Position numbers and translations under genes: made by a program. A model generated the notes under the pieces. It did not search any database, had not been told where the DNA came from, and was given only the letters and a program-made list of their open reading frames with translations. Shown in pieces: positions 26,230 through 35,316 of a DNA stretch of 64,000 bases; position 1 is the stretch's first letter, and every line of letters starts with the position of its first letter. The DNA lies in assembly GCA_030427825.1 (NCBI GenBank), contig JAUICO010000004.1:19548-83547 (forward strand). Reading direction: 5' to 3'. This stretch comes from a bacterium. Its GTDB lineage: Bacteria > Myxococcota_A > Bradymonadia > REDH01.

Positions 26230-26438
26230 ACGCGGCGCGTGCGGCATTGACTGTGAGTGCGAGACTCTGTCTCGCGCTCTACCAAAGGGCTCTCGCCCTC
26301 TGGACACCCGGCGGAAAGCTTCGCTTTCCTGTTGGACAATGGTGGAAGCGATCGCCGATGGCACACGTTGCCGGCGCAGCAGTAGAGTCGCAGCATGCAG
26401 CCGACTATGCTCGCCCCACAGATTGCACGGGAGCGAAC

Positions 26439-28079
26439 ATGTTGGTTTTTGGGTCGAAACTTCGGGGCTTGTACCTGTGCGCGATCGTTGTCGCGCTGGT
26501 CTTCGGAAGCGCCTGCAACGACGGAGGCGAAGTCGGCGACAACGACACGGGAAGCGACGGGGTTAGCGATGCACCGCAGGATCTGAACGCAGATTCCGAC
26601 ACAGAGGGCGACACCGGCGGCGGCGTCGAGCACCCGCCCCTACGGGCAGTCCCTGTTGATGGCGGTATCGGCTACTTCGTCGATCCCCTGGGCCGCGAAG
26701 TCCTGCTACGTGGCGTAAACGTAAACTCCCTCGGTGAGTACTGGCAGTACGACGCGTCTCGGATCACCGTGTTCCCCTTCGAGGAAGAGGACATGGATTT
26801 CATCGCCTCGATGGGATTCAACCTGGTTCGCCTCATCGTCACCTGGTCCTTCGTCGAGCCCCAGCCGGGAGTATACGACGACGACTACATCGACGGAGTC
26901 CTGGCGGTTATCGACGGGCTGTGGGCTCGCGGCATCTACACCCTCGTCGACATGCACCAGGACGCGTGGGGCCCCGCCCTCGCCGCTCGACAGGACGAGG
27001 TGTGCCCGGCAGGAACAACGCCCGCAGCGGGTTGGGACGGCGCACCGGCGTGGGCCACCCTGGTTGATGAAGACACACCCCGGTGCGCACCGCTGGTCAA
27101 TGGCTTTCCTGTCCGCGAACTCTCGTCCTCGGTCATCGAAGCCTGGACCAGCTTCATGCGAGATGCAATCGGACCCGGCGACGTCGGAATCCGCACTCGA
27201 TTCAACGCCATGTGGCGACACCTTGCGTCGCGGGTCTCTACGCACCCCGGCGTGATGGGCTACGATGTCCTCAACGAACCAAACATCTTCGCCGGCCTCG
27301 ATTTCTCAGAGCTGTATCGAGACGCCCTGCCCGAGATACGCGCCGGAGAAGCGGCCGCCGGCTCCGCAGAACGCGTTGTCGTCTTCGAACCGTCCGCAGG
27401 GTGGAATCTCGCCCAATCCGGTTGGTCTGTTCGCCGGTTCACCGAGGACACGCAGGTCGCGTACGGCCCACACATCTACCAGGGCAGCATCTCGGACGTT
27501 CCCCTCGACGAGGGTCAGATCAGCCGAATCCGCAGCGAAGTTCAAGGCTTCGGAGGAGTGCCCGTAGTCGTCGGTGAGTGGGGCGCGGGGTACGCCGACG
27601 CGGACAACGATGACGGCTACTTCGCACGAATGATTGCGCTCCAGGACCGCGAAGGCTGGAGCATGGCGCACTGGGTATACATGGCAGCCTGCGGAGACCC
27701 GCACCACGCCTACACCGCAACGGCCGGAGACGACAGCGGTGAAGGAATCTGGAGCTACCGGCATGTGGACTGCGACGAACCCAACGAACGCGGCCCGTTA
27801 CGAACGGGGCTGGTCAACCGGATGCGGCGCCCTGCCCTGCACTACGCTCCCGGTGCGATCGACGCGATCGCATGGGACCCGGTCGCCCGCACCTTCGACG
27901 CATCTGGGGTCGGCGCCACCGAGAACCTCGAGCTTGTTTGGTTTGCACCGGAAGGACACACCGACCTGCAGGTTGAACTCACAGGACTCAGCGATCACAG
28001 CGCGCTCGACATGCTCGGCGGCACGCGGCACACAGCGCTCGCCGAAGGCGGCGCATGGTCCATCTCGGCTGCCCCCTGA
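26439..28079 (+). CDS. GH5 endoglycoceramidase-like lipoprotein
   Basis: The ATG at 26439 with GGGAG upstream gives a lipoprotein signal ending FGSA-Cys26, followed by a GDNDTGSDG linker; total 546 residues. The catalytic domain is glycoside hydrolase family 5 with GVNVNSLGEYWQYD, FNLVRLIVTWSFVEPQPG, VDMHQDAWGP, the acid/base Glu280 in DVLNEPN and the nucleophile Glu380 in VVVGEWGAG. The wide active-site inserts and C-terminal beta-sandwich (about 455-546) match endoglycoceramidases, which cleave the glycan from glycosphingolipids. It should be surface- or periplasm-anchored. Substrate is inferred from family; other GH5 subgroups are possible. The gene overlaps nothing and is 20 bases before the UbiB-like gene. 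Confidence 0.82.
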   Translation: MLVFGSKLRGLYLCAIVVALVFGSACNDGGEVGDNDTGSDGVSDAPQDLNADSDTEGDTGGGVEHPPLRAVPVDGGIGYFVDPLGREVLLRGVNVNSLGEYWQYDASRITVFPFEEEDMDFIASMGFNLVRLIVTWSFVEPQPGVYDDDYIDGVLAVIDGLWARGIYTLVDMHQDAWGPALAARQDEVCPAGTTPAAGWDGAPAWATLVDEDTPRCAPLVNGFPVRELSSSVIEAWTSFMRDAIGPGDVGIRTRFNAMWRHLASRVSTHPGVMGYDVLNEPNIFAGLDFSELYRDALPEIRAGEAAAGSAERVVVFEPSAGWNLAQSGWSVRRFTEDTQVAYGPHIYQGSISDVPLDEGQISRIRSEVQGFGGVPVVVGEWGAGYADADNDDGYFARMIALQDREGWSMAHWVYMAACGDPHHAYTATAGDDSGEGIWSYRHVDCDEPNERGPLRTGLVNRMRRPALHYAPGAIDAIAWDPVARTFDASGVGATENLELVWFAPEGHTDLQVELTGLSDHSALDMLGGTRHTALAEGGAWSISAAP

Positions 28080-28099
28080 TCGCAGCAACATGAGCATCG

Positions 28100-29566
28100 A
28101 TGTCCGACTTCAAACTCCCCAAAGGACGAGCCCGGCGTAACCTCAAGCTGAGCTCACTGGCGGCGTCCGTATCCGGGCGCTTCGCCGCGACGAAGGCGCG
28201 GGCAGTGGCGGCCGGCGACGAGAAGAAGCAGGAGTTGATGGAGGCCTTTCACCTCAAGAGCGCCGACGAGATGGTTCGCGCCATGGGGGCCATGAAGGGC
28301 GCGGTGATGAAGATCGGTCAGATGGCGTCCTTCGTCACCGACGACGTACCACCCGCGTACCAGAAGATACTGGCGAAGTTGCAAACACAGTCGGACCCGA
28401 TGCCTTACGAGCAGGTCCGCTCCTTGGTCGAAGCCGAATTGAATGCGCCGATTGCCGAGCTCTTCGAGAGTTTTGCCGAGGAGCCACTGGCAGCGGCCAG
28501 CGTGGGCCAGGTGCACGCGGCGACGCTCCCCGGCGGCGATGAGGTCGTCGTCAAGGTGCAGTACCCGGGAGTTGACGCCGCGATTCGATCTGACCTCAGC
28601 AACCTGAGCTGGACGCGTCCTATCTTCCGCATCATGAGTCCGGCGATGGACCCGGACCCCCTGATCAACGAGCTGCGTACGCGCCTGGTCGAAGAGCTGG
28701 ATTATACAACCGAAGCCCGCAACCAGAACGCCTTCGCAGCGCTCTACGAAGGACACCCTTACGTGCACGTTCCGAAAGCACGCCTGTCGCACTGCAGCGC
28801 GCGTGTGCTTACCTCGACGCGGGTGCACGGGCACAGTTACGAGTGGCTTCTCGACCAGGACGACGCACACAAGCAGAGCGCGGCCGAGATCATGTTTCGT
28901 TTCGTGTTCAGTTCCATATTCGAGTTTCACGCACTGAACGGCGATCCGCACCCCGGCAACTACCTGTTCCACGAAGACGGCACGGTGACCTTCATCGACT
29001 TCGGGTGTGTTCGATATTACGCGCCGGACTTTGTCACTTTGTGGAAGCGGCTTCTGCTGGCGAACATGGAAGGGCGCGATGACGACTTCCTGGAGCTGAC
29101 CCGTGATGTCGGCTTCTTCCAGGGCGAAATCACGGTACCCAAAGCTCTCGCCGTCGAGTTCTTCGGGCTCTTCTATGAGCCCTTCCGCCGCGACCGCGAG
29201 TTCGTCTTTACGTCGGAATACACCGCCAGCACATTGTCGGAGTCCTTTGCTCGCGACTCCCGTTTTCGTCCCCTGATGAAAGAGGTCAACATGCCGGCAG
29301 AATTTGTGTTTGTGAACCGAATTCAGTGGGGCCTGTACGCCATCCTGACAAAGCTGGGTTCCCGCGGCAACTTCTACCGAATCTTTCGCGAATCACTCGG
29401 CGGTGCGGCACCGGCGAATGCCCTTGGCGAGGCAAACCGCGCCTTTCGCGCACGCTGGAAAGACGAACGTGACATTCCGCAAAGTGCCGATGTGTGGATG
29501 GACGCCGGCGAGCTCTACTGGTCGCAGAACCCGGCGGTCGAGAAGCATCGAATCGCCGCAGGCTGA
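28100..29566 (+). CDS. ABC1/UbiB-family atypical kinase
   Basis: A 488-residue protein with the family-defining KIGQMASF (KxGQ) motif, LAAASVGQVHAA (A-rich loop in place of a P-loop), VVVKVQYPGV (catalytic Lys), ELDYTTEARNQ, ALNGDPHPGNYLF and IDFGCVRY (DFG-like). These are diagnostic of UbiB/COQ8 atypical kinases and ATPases that support ubiquinone or other lipid metabolism. It lacks C-terminal membrane helices, so it resembles the soluble bacterial subgroup. No quinone biosynthesis genes are near; the closest neighbour is the GH5 gene, 20 bases upstream on the same strand. Confidence 0.92.
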   Translation: MSDFKLPKGRARRNLKLSSLAASVSGRFAATKARAVAAGDEKKQELMEAFHLKSADEMVRAMGAMKGAVMKIGQMASFVTDDVPPAYQKILAKLQTQSDPMPYEQVRSLVEAELNAPIAELFESFAEEPLAAASVGQVHAATLPGGDEVVVKVQYPGVDAAIRSDLSNLSWTRPIFRIMSPAMDPDPLINELRTRLVEELDYTTEARNQNAFAALYEGHPYVHVPKARLSHCSARVLTSTRVHGHSYEWLLDQDDAHKQSAAEIMFRFVFSSIFEFHALNGDPHPGNYLFHEDGTVTFIDFGCVRYYAPDFVTLWKRLLLANMEGRDDDFLELTRDVGFFQGEITVPKALAVEFFGLFYEPFRRDREFVFTSEYTASTLSESFARDSRFRPLMKEVNMPAEFVFVNRIQWGLYAILTKLGSRGNFYRIFRESLGGAAPANALGEANRAFRARWKDERDIPQSADVWMDAGELYWSQNPAVEKHRIAAG

Positions 29567-29585
29567 GCGCAATTCCCCGCGCCGC

Positions 29586-31997
29586 CTACTCTGGAACCTC
29601 AGCAGTCGGCATGAGCGGGTGCACCTGTGAGAGCTGCCGACGCATTTCAGCCGCGTCGGATGTGGGCAGCTCACATGTTCCGGCCTCACACACATACACC
29701 GTCGCCTGTCCGCCCCGCGTGACTTTGCCTTCGAGGAGCGGAATCAGCGCCCGCGCCGCGTCAAGCTGCTCGCCTTCGCGCAGAACTGCCAACACCCGGT
29801 TCGGCAGGTACGTCGCTCGCAGCTCGTTTCGCAGCGCAGGCGCGTCGCCGTCCGGCGGCAGAATCACAAACACCTCGCGTGGCCGGTCCAGATAGTAGTC
29901 CAGTGCAGCGAGCATCGAGGTTGCGGCGGCACCGCGTTGCGCCAGCTGGTTCCCAAACGCCGCAAACACACGCTCGGCGCCGGCACGATAACTGTGGTTC
30001 TGTGTCCACTCCGCGAGGCGCAGCAGGTTCATTGCGGCGATGGAGTTTCCTGAGGGCTCGGCGCCGTCATAGAAGGGGCGCTCACGAGCGAGCAGGGCCT
30101 CGTGGTTATGCGAGGTGATGAAGTACGCGCCGGTTTCTTCGTCTCTAAAAGCCTCATCCAATACAATCTGCAGGGCGATGGCCTCTCGCAGCCGGCGCGC
30201 GTCACCGGTCGCCTCAAAGAGGTCGAGCAGCCCGGCGATAAGGAACGCGTAGTCATCCAGATATGCAGCGAAGCGCGCCTCATTGCCGCGCGCTCTGCGA
30301 AGCAATCTGTCGCCCTCTCGCAGGTTATCAAGAATCCAGTCTGCGGCGACTTCAGCCCGCTGTACGTACTCCGGAACGTCCAGAGCAAACCCGGCGCGGG
30401 CAAACGCGCTGATCATCAGACCGTTCCACGATGTGAGCACCTTGTCATCGAGCAGCGGCGGCAGCCGTGTCGCACGCACATCGTACAGTTTCTGCCGCGC
30501 CGAGCTGAGCCGCCGATCGAACTCACTGCGAGAGATGCCCAGGAGGGTCGCTGTGTGCTCTCGTGACTCGGTTGAGTGTAGGATGTTGCGGCCCTCGAAG
30601 TTTCCCGCCTCAGTCACGTTGTAGAAGCGAGTCACAAGTTCAAGTTCATCTGCATCGAGGACCGCCGCCAGCTCTTCCGGGGTCCATGTAAAGAAGAGTC
30701 CCTCTTCTGTGTGTCCGTCGCCGGTGGGCGAATCTGCGTCCGTCGCTGAGTAGAAGGCGCCGTCGGGCGACGTCATCTCACGAGCCACATAGTCGAGGGT
30801 TTCTCGCGCAACCCGCGCAAACTCTGCGTTGCCTGTGGCCTGCCAGGCGTCGACATACGCCACCACCAGCTGCGCGTTGTCGTAGAGCATCTTTTCGAAA
30901 TGGGGCACCAGCCAGCGGGCATCGACTGAGTAGCGGTGAAAGCCGCCGCCGACCTGATCGTAGACGCCGCCTGCCGCCATATGTTCAAGCGTCGAAGCGC
31001 TGCTTTCGAGCGAGGGCTCGTGTGTGGTTCGGCGATAGTGTCGTAGCAGCAGCTGAAACTTGCTCGGTGTAGGGAACTTCGGTGCGCGCCCGAAGCCGCC
31101 GTTGATGCGATCAAACGAGGCGTTCAGCTGCAGCGCCGTTGTGTGTACGGCTTCCGGTCCGGGAACGTCACCCGGTCGAAGCAGGTCGCCGGCCTGTCGC
31201 AGGCGCTGTGCGACCTGCGAAGCGCTGTCGAGCAGCTGCGCGCGCTCGTCCCGCCATTGCCCGCTGATCTGCCCGAGAATGCTGAGGAAGCCCTGCCTCG
31301 CGCCGCGGTCTCCGTCACGCGCAGGAAAGTAGGTCCCGGCAAAGAAGGGTTCGCCGTCAGGTGTCATAACAACCGTCATCGGCCAGCCGCCGCGGCGCCG
31401 CATCATGTGGACGGCGTCCATGTATACGCCATCTACGTCGGGGCGTTCTTCGCGGTCGACCTTGATGGCTACGAAGTTTGTGTTGATGAAGGCGGCAATC
31501 TCTTCGTCTTCAAAGGACTCCCGCTCCATCACGTGGCACCAGTGACATGTCGAGTAACCGACCGAGAGCAGGACAGGCAGGTCGTCCGCCGCTGCGCGGG
31601 CGAAGGCCTCGTCGCCCCAGGGGTACCAGTTCACCGGGTTGTGCGCGTGTTGCAACAGGTAGGGGCTCTGTTCCAGAATCAGGCGATTCACAAAGCTCGG
31701 CGCGCCGTCTTCGTCGAAGTGGTGCGTACGGGCCTCGTAGTCCTCGCCACGCAGGCCGAGGGCGGTGCGCAGCAGCTCCTCCAGCTCCGAGTTTGGCGCG
31801 CGAGCGCCCGGCAGCTGCGAGTCCGTACCGGCGAACTCTGCGCTGCTGACTCGTAGCGAATCGATCTGCATGCTCTCTCCCTCGTGGCCGCTGTCGTCGC
31901 TGAGCTGCGCTGCGTTTCGCTCCTCGCCCGCCTTCGGCCTGCAGCCGAAAACGACCAGGAGCGACGCCAGCAGCAGCATTGTCTTCGTAGTACGCAT
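29586..31997 (-). CDS. YyaL/DUF255-type thioredoxin-fold lipoprotein
   Basis: The ATG at 31997 gives a lipoprotein signal ending VVFG-Cys19. The 803-residue protein then has the DUF255/YyaL/SPATA20 pattern: [25 protein letters not shown], a thioredoxin-like CHWC active site in [42 protein letters not shown], then a long alpha/alpha toroid region with [24 protein letters not shown] [12 protein letters not shown] and a glycan-handling-like C-terminus. Family function is not settled. The intact gene is only 38 bases downstream of the nuclease gene. Its 5' end has a diverged, broken copy at 34912-35102 on the far side of the two-gene cassette. Confidence 0.9.
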   Translation of the reverse strand: MRTTKTMLLLASLLVVFGCRPKAGEERNAAQLSDDSGHEGESMQIDSLRVSSAEFAGTDSQLPGARAPNSELEELLRTALGLRGEDYEARTHHFDEDGAPSFVNRLILEQSPYLLQHAHNPVNWYPWGDEAFARAAADDLPVLLSVGYSTCHWCHVMERESFEDEEIAAFINTNFVAIKVDREERPDVDGVYMDAVHMMRRRGGWPMTVVMTPDGEPFFAGTYFPARDGDRGARQGFLSILGQISGQWRDERAQLLDSASQVAQRLRQAGDLLRPGDVPGPEAVHTTALQLNASFDRINGGFGRAPKFPTPSKFQLLLRHYRRTTHEPSLESSASTLEHMAAGGVYDQVGGGFHRYSVDARWLVPHFEKMLYDNAQLVVAYVDAWQATGNAEFARVARETLDYVAREMTSPDGAFYSATDADSPTGDGHTEEGLFFTWTPEELAAVLDADELELVTRFYNVTEAGNFEGRNILHSTESREHTATLLGISRSEFDRRLSSARQKLYDVRATRLPPLLDDKVLTSWNGLMISAFARAGFALDVPEYVQRAEVAADWILDNLREGDRLLRRARGNEARFAAYLDDYAFLIAGLLDLFEATGDARRLREAIALQIVLDEAFRDEETGAYFITSHNHEALLARERPFYDGAEPSGNSIAAMNLLRLAEWTQNHSYRAGAERVFAAFGNQLAQRGAAATSMLAALDYYLDRPREVFVILPPDGDAPALRNELRATYLPNRVLAVLREGEQLDAARALIPLLEGKVTRGGQATVYVCEAGTCELPTSDAAEMRRQLSQVHPLMPTAEVPE

Positions 31998-32046
31998 GGA
32001 AGCGTGCAGAGCACAGGTGCGGCGGGGCAACAAGCCTATTTGGTCG
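31790..32046. repeat. Direct repeat copy A (5' end of intact YyaL-type gene)
   Basis: The first 70 or so codons of the YyaL-type lipoprotein gene plus about 45 bases upstream match the segment at 34912-35155 in the same orientation. By eye identity is about three quarters, including the GTGTGCTCTGCA block just before the ATG and the whole signal-peptide region. The similarity appears to run through the stop codon of the nuclease gene (32036-32038). Confidence 0.75.
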
Positions 32047-33391
32047 GAGGCGGATACAGTGACTGCCTCGCGGGCCAGGAGCTCACGCTCTGAAGGTACT
32101 CTGTGGATTCAGCGGCTTCCTTAAACTCGAGGAGGTTTCCTACCTTCGACATAAGTACATCGCGTACCTCTGCCGGCGTAGCGAAGAAAAACTCCTTGCG
32201 TGCATTCGCTTGATTCAATCGACGATCTGTAAAGTGTTGATGCAGTTCCCATTCCAACGTCACCGCATCCTCCGAAAAGAACAAGCAATGGACATCGAAT
32301 CTGAAGGGTACGGCGGCCCCACTTAATTCGCTGACCCTGTCTTCTGGCTCGAGCCTGCGTGTAAGTCCAATCTTGACGACACCTGAGCCGAATGCACCAC
32401 GGTTTGAAATCACATACACATAGCCGGCTCGAACGTTTGCTGCGCGATAGTCGTTTTGCTCAATCGCACCATCGATTCTCTGTAATTGTTCTTCTAAAGC
32501 CCGGTCCGATTCGCCCTTCGCCTTCAACGCCGCAATGGCGTTCGCGATGTGGGCACGCTCCTTGTCCAGTTGTTCGCGTTCTGCGGCTAGCTCAGCGGCG
32601 ACACGCTTTTCCTCTCGTAGTCGCGCCCTCTCTTCTCTCGCTGCCTCACGCTCTTCCTGCTTCTTGACAAGAAAGTCTGCCGTCAGCTCGATTTCCTCAA
32701 TTCTCAGATTGTGGAATTCCTCGCTGATTGACATCTCCATCATCCTACCAAGCTTTGCGATGGCCTCGCGCGACCTTGTTACCCGCTTCTTGGCGGTGAT
32801 TACGTTGCCTGCACGCAGCGTACGCAAACTCACATCGACTTCCGCATTGTATGCTCGAAGCATCAAGCGCCCGAGGTCTCGACACATCCTACGGCCCTTG
32901 GCTATCGAGTTGTCATACGCAAACAGATTCGACGTATTGATCGCCCGCCCCGACTTCACAACTTCACTAATCCTGGCACCGAGTTCGTTCAGGCGCTCCT
33001 GGTAAGCGGCCGCATCTTCAAGAGGGTGGTGATAGCGGTAAATCCCGACCGCCTGCAGCACACGTTCGTCATCCAGCACGACCGTGTCATCACTCGAATC
33101 AATGTTGGCCAGCTGCTTCCGCAGCTCCACCAATTCGGCCTCCAGCAAGCTGACGCGAGCATCTGTGTTCGAGGTACCTGGCGAACGGGTCGGCGCTTTC
33201 GCGCCGGCCGTAGGCGGATGTTCCACGAGCGCGTCCTGATTGCCGTCGGCTTCGGCTGGAATCCACAGTTTCCAGCCTGTGGGCGGGGCTGGCCAACCCG
33301 GCTCTGGCTGCCAACCTTTGGGCGGCACCCACCCCTTTGGCGGCTGCGGCCACCCGGGCGGCGGATTGAATACAAGCTTTGGACCCGTCAT
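32036..33391 (-). CDS. DUF4041 plus GIY-YIG (T5orf172/Mug113) nuclease, candidate anti-phage protein
   Basis: A 451-residue protein in three parts. Residues 1-45 are a PPPGWP/PPKGW/PPTGW repeat. Residues about 85-330 hold a DUF4041 core ([44 protein letters not shown]) with a long charged coiled coil. Residues about 345-430 are a GIY-YIG nuclease of the T5orf172 type: [41 protein letters not shown]4041-GIY-YIG proteins include the recently described SNIPE defence nuclease that cuts phage DNA during injection; here the N-terminal membrane anchor seems replaced by the Pro-Trp repeat. Its ATG overlaps the stop of the coiled-coil gene by four bases. The local base composition is less GC-rich than the neighbours. 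Confidence 0.8.
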   Translation of the reverse strand: MTGPKLVFNPPPGWPQPPKGWVPPKGWQPEPGWPAPPTGWKLWIPAEADGNQDALVEHPPTAGAKAPTRSPGTSNTDARVSLLEAELVELRKQLANIDSSDDTVVLDDERVLQAVGIYRYHHPLEDAAAYQERLNELGARISEVVKSGRAINTSNLFAYDNSIAKGRRMCRDLGRLMLRAYNAEVDVSLRTLRAGNVITAKKRVTRSREAIAKLGRMMEMSISEEFHNLRIEEIELTADFLVKKQEEREAAREERARLREEKRVAAELAAEREQLDKERAHIANAIAALKAKGESDRALEEQLQRIDGAIEQNDYRAANVRAGYVYVISNRGAFGSGVVKIGLTRRLEPEDRVSELSGAAVPFRFDVHCLFFSEDAVTLEWELHQHFTDRRLNQANARKEFFFATPAEVRDVLMSKVGNLLEFKEAAESTEYLQSVSSWPARQSLYPPPTK

Positions 33392-34653
33392 GACATTCTC
33401 ACACCGCTAGCGCCCACCGTCACCAATCCGTATGGATTCTTGCTGAGTGCGGCCCCAAGGTGCTCAAGGGTAGCCTGCGGCACCACGTTCGCCAACTCAA
33501 TCTGCAGGAACGCATCTCGCTCTGCGGCCACAGCAACAAATCTCATGAATTGTTGCGTACCGAGCGCAGGGTCGGTCGCCTCCGTCCCAACTTCAAGAGA
33601 AATCGATCTGATGATTGCACGACGGTCTGCCTCGAAAACCTCGTGTAGCGTACGAAGCGCCGTTTGATGCACAGCGCCCGCGTAGCGGTCTCTGCGCGCC
33701 TTCTGAGAGAGAGCCGTCGAAGTAATCGTATCGGACGATTTTGTGTACTTGTAGGCCTTTACACCGGGTACCTGGTCGGGTTGGGGCAACAACACACGAA
33801 GGTTCAGTTCAGCAGTAGCTGGTTCGAACGAAAACTCATGTTCGACAGGAAAGCAGTCCGGGTAGACTGAGTTTGAGAGTACGATTGTGATGTAGATTTC
33901 CACAGCATCAACCGCACCATAGCTCAGGTCCGTCTTCAGCTTATCGATCGCCTCATTTCGTTCGTTTGCTCTTTTCTCCCTGCTGGCGAATTCTACCGCG
34001 TACTCAGCCTTTGCATCCGCTAACGCTGATTTTCGCTGCCGCTCTTGATCAGCGTGCCAACGACTCGCAGCTTCTCGATTCGACTCATTCTCCTGACACG
34101 CCCGTTGCCATGTCGCCAAGTCTTGACGGTGCTGAACCTGCGCGGCTTCAACGGCCTTCGCATGCTTGTCCTTGCTGAACAGTTTACCCAGGCCTGTCGG
34201 TTCCGCCGGCGGGAAGAATACCGGTTGCGGTGGGTCAGCGGGTAGGATGGGAACTGCCACCGGCACTTCAAGATCAGGTCTATTGAACGGTGGGTGTTGA
34301 GCGGACTCCTTGAGAGAGTCCAGGTCGACGAAATCATCTACATTGATCGTGGCAGCCAGTAACCCGTCGATTTCAGCATACTTGTGGGAAAGCTCGAGGT
34401 TCAGTTGGTTTGCCTCTGCGTTCATTCGTTCAACATGCGCCGCCTGTGCTGCCTTGGCGAGACGCTTGCGCTCGGCCTCACTTGCCTTTGCGAATTGTAT
34501 CCTGGCACGCTCCTCCGCCTTTCGGGCTTTCTCGGCTTCGCGCACCGCGCGACGTTGCTCCCTTTCCCACTCGCGTTGTGCGGCGGCCTGTCGCTTTGCG
34601 GCCAATTTGTTTTGGTGCTGTATTTCTGCGAAGAACCCTCTGCGGCGACCCAT
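33388..34653 (-). CDS. Coiled-coil protein paired with the DUF4041 nuclease
   Basis: A 421-residue protein. Residues 1-80 are a strongly basic and acidic coiled coil (EWEREQRRAVREAEKARKAE and following), residues 95-150 are proline-rich, residues 150-240 another charged helical stretch, and residues 245-421 a globular region with EIYITIVLSNSVYPDCFPVE, LNLRVLLPQPDQVPGV, AYKYTKSSD and RTLHEVFEADRR. I do not know a named family, though the layout recalls the N-terminal half of restriction-system proteins of actinobacteria that carry a nuclease at their C-terminus. No nuclease or ATPase motif is visible. It is first in the operon, and its TGA overlaps the nuclease ATG, so the two are made together. 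Confidence 0.65.
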   Translation of the reverse strand: MGRRRGFFAEIQHQNKLAAKRQAAAQREWEREQRRAVREAEKARKAEERARIQFAKASEAERKRLAKAAQAAHVERMNAEANQLNLELSHKYAEIDGLLAATINVDDFVDLDSLKESAQHPPFNRPDLEVPVAVPILPADPPQPVFFPPAEPTGLGKLFSKDKHAKAVEAAQVQHRQDLATWQRACQENESNREAASRWHADQERQRKSALADAKAEYAVEFASREKRANERNEAIDKLKTDLSYGAVDAVEIYITIVLSNSVYPDCFPVEHEFSFEPATAELNLRVLLPQPDQVPGVKAYKYTKSSDTITSTALSQKARRDRYAGAVHQTALRTLHEVFEADRRAIIRSISLEVGTEATDPALGTQQFMRFVAVAAERDAFLQIELANVVPQATLEHLGAALSKNPYGLVTVGASGVRMS

Positions 34654-34845
34654 TCCCGTTAGCTCCAGTCTAGTGGCGGTGTGAACATGCCGCAGTTTGG
34701 ATCAGATGATGCCAAGGCGACAACCTCGTCCGATGGCTACCACAACCAACGTGGATCGATAACCGGAACAGGGCTGACGCCTCGCCCACCACGTGAAGCC
34801 TCCGCGGGCTTTCGTTGGATAACTCGATTGGTCTGGCGCGCGCCG

Positions 34846-34875
34846 AGATATGAGCCTCCGGAAGAATCATATCAA
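34846..34875 (-). promoter_or_regulatory. Candidate promoter of the two-gene cassette
   Basis: On the minus strand, TTGATA (34875-34870) and ATATCT (34851-34846) are separated by 18 bases, a fair sigma70-like pair in an otherwise GC-rich stretch. Transcription from here would leave a leader of about 190 bases before the ATG at 34653. Confidence 0.35.
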
Positions 34876-34911
34876 GTCGCGCTCACCCCCCAGGTTGTTG
34901 AATAAACGATC

Positions 34912-35102
34912 CAGTCGGCAGCTGCTGCGAGTCAGTGCCTCCGAATTCGGCGCTGCGAATCCGCAACGAACCGATCTGCATACTCTCTCCCATCGCCGTC
35001 TTCGTCGAGCTGCGGCGAACTTCGGTCCTCGCTCGCCCGAAGCTTGCAGGCGAACACGAGAAGTAGCGAAGCGAGCAGAAGTACCGTCTTCGTAATACTC
35101 AT
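34912..35102 (-). pseudogene. Truncated, frameshifted copy of the YyaL-type lipoprotein gene 5' end
   Basis: An ATG at 35102 opens a lipoprotein signal (MSITKTVLLLASLLLVFAC) nearly identical in pattern to that of the intact gene at 31997 ([19 protein letters not shown]). A 2-base length difference near 35000 shifts the frame; after it the other frame reads MQIGSLRIRSAEFGGTDSQ, matching [19 protein letters not shown] of the intact gene. Similarity stops at about 34912, where the cassette leader begins. So this is a stub of about 60 codons of a former paralogue or the native gene that was displaced. A stop at 34932 ends the direct frame after 56 residues. Confidence 0.75.
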
Positions 35103-35155
35103 GAGTGCCTGCAGAGCACACGGGCGGCGGTGCAACGAGCCCGTTCGGTCGTCGG
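34912..35155. repeat. Direct repeat copy B (stub of YyaL-type gene and its upstream region)
   Basis: Direct-orientation partner of 31790-32046. The two copies bracket a segment of about 2.87 kb that contains exactly the coiled-coil and nuclease genes and their leader. Copy B keeps more of the presumed ancestral upstream region, continuing toward 35155. Confidence 0.7.
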
Positions 35156-35316
35156 CGGAGCGAAGCGAGATGGGTAGTAAGGCAAACATCGCGCTCGCTC
35201 GGGTGAGCGCGGCACCGCCGGCCTCGACCCCAGACGACCTCTCCGACTCCGTCGGTTCCAAGCATCACTTTCTAGTGGACCGTGATAGGGATACCCTGAC
35301 GCCCGGCTGATTCAAC

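Noticed and set aside
31790..35155. Insertion sequence or transposon ends around the cassette
   Set aside because: The flanking repeats are about 240 bases, diverged and derived from a gene start; no transposase, terminal inverted repeats or target-site duplication could be seen.
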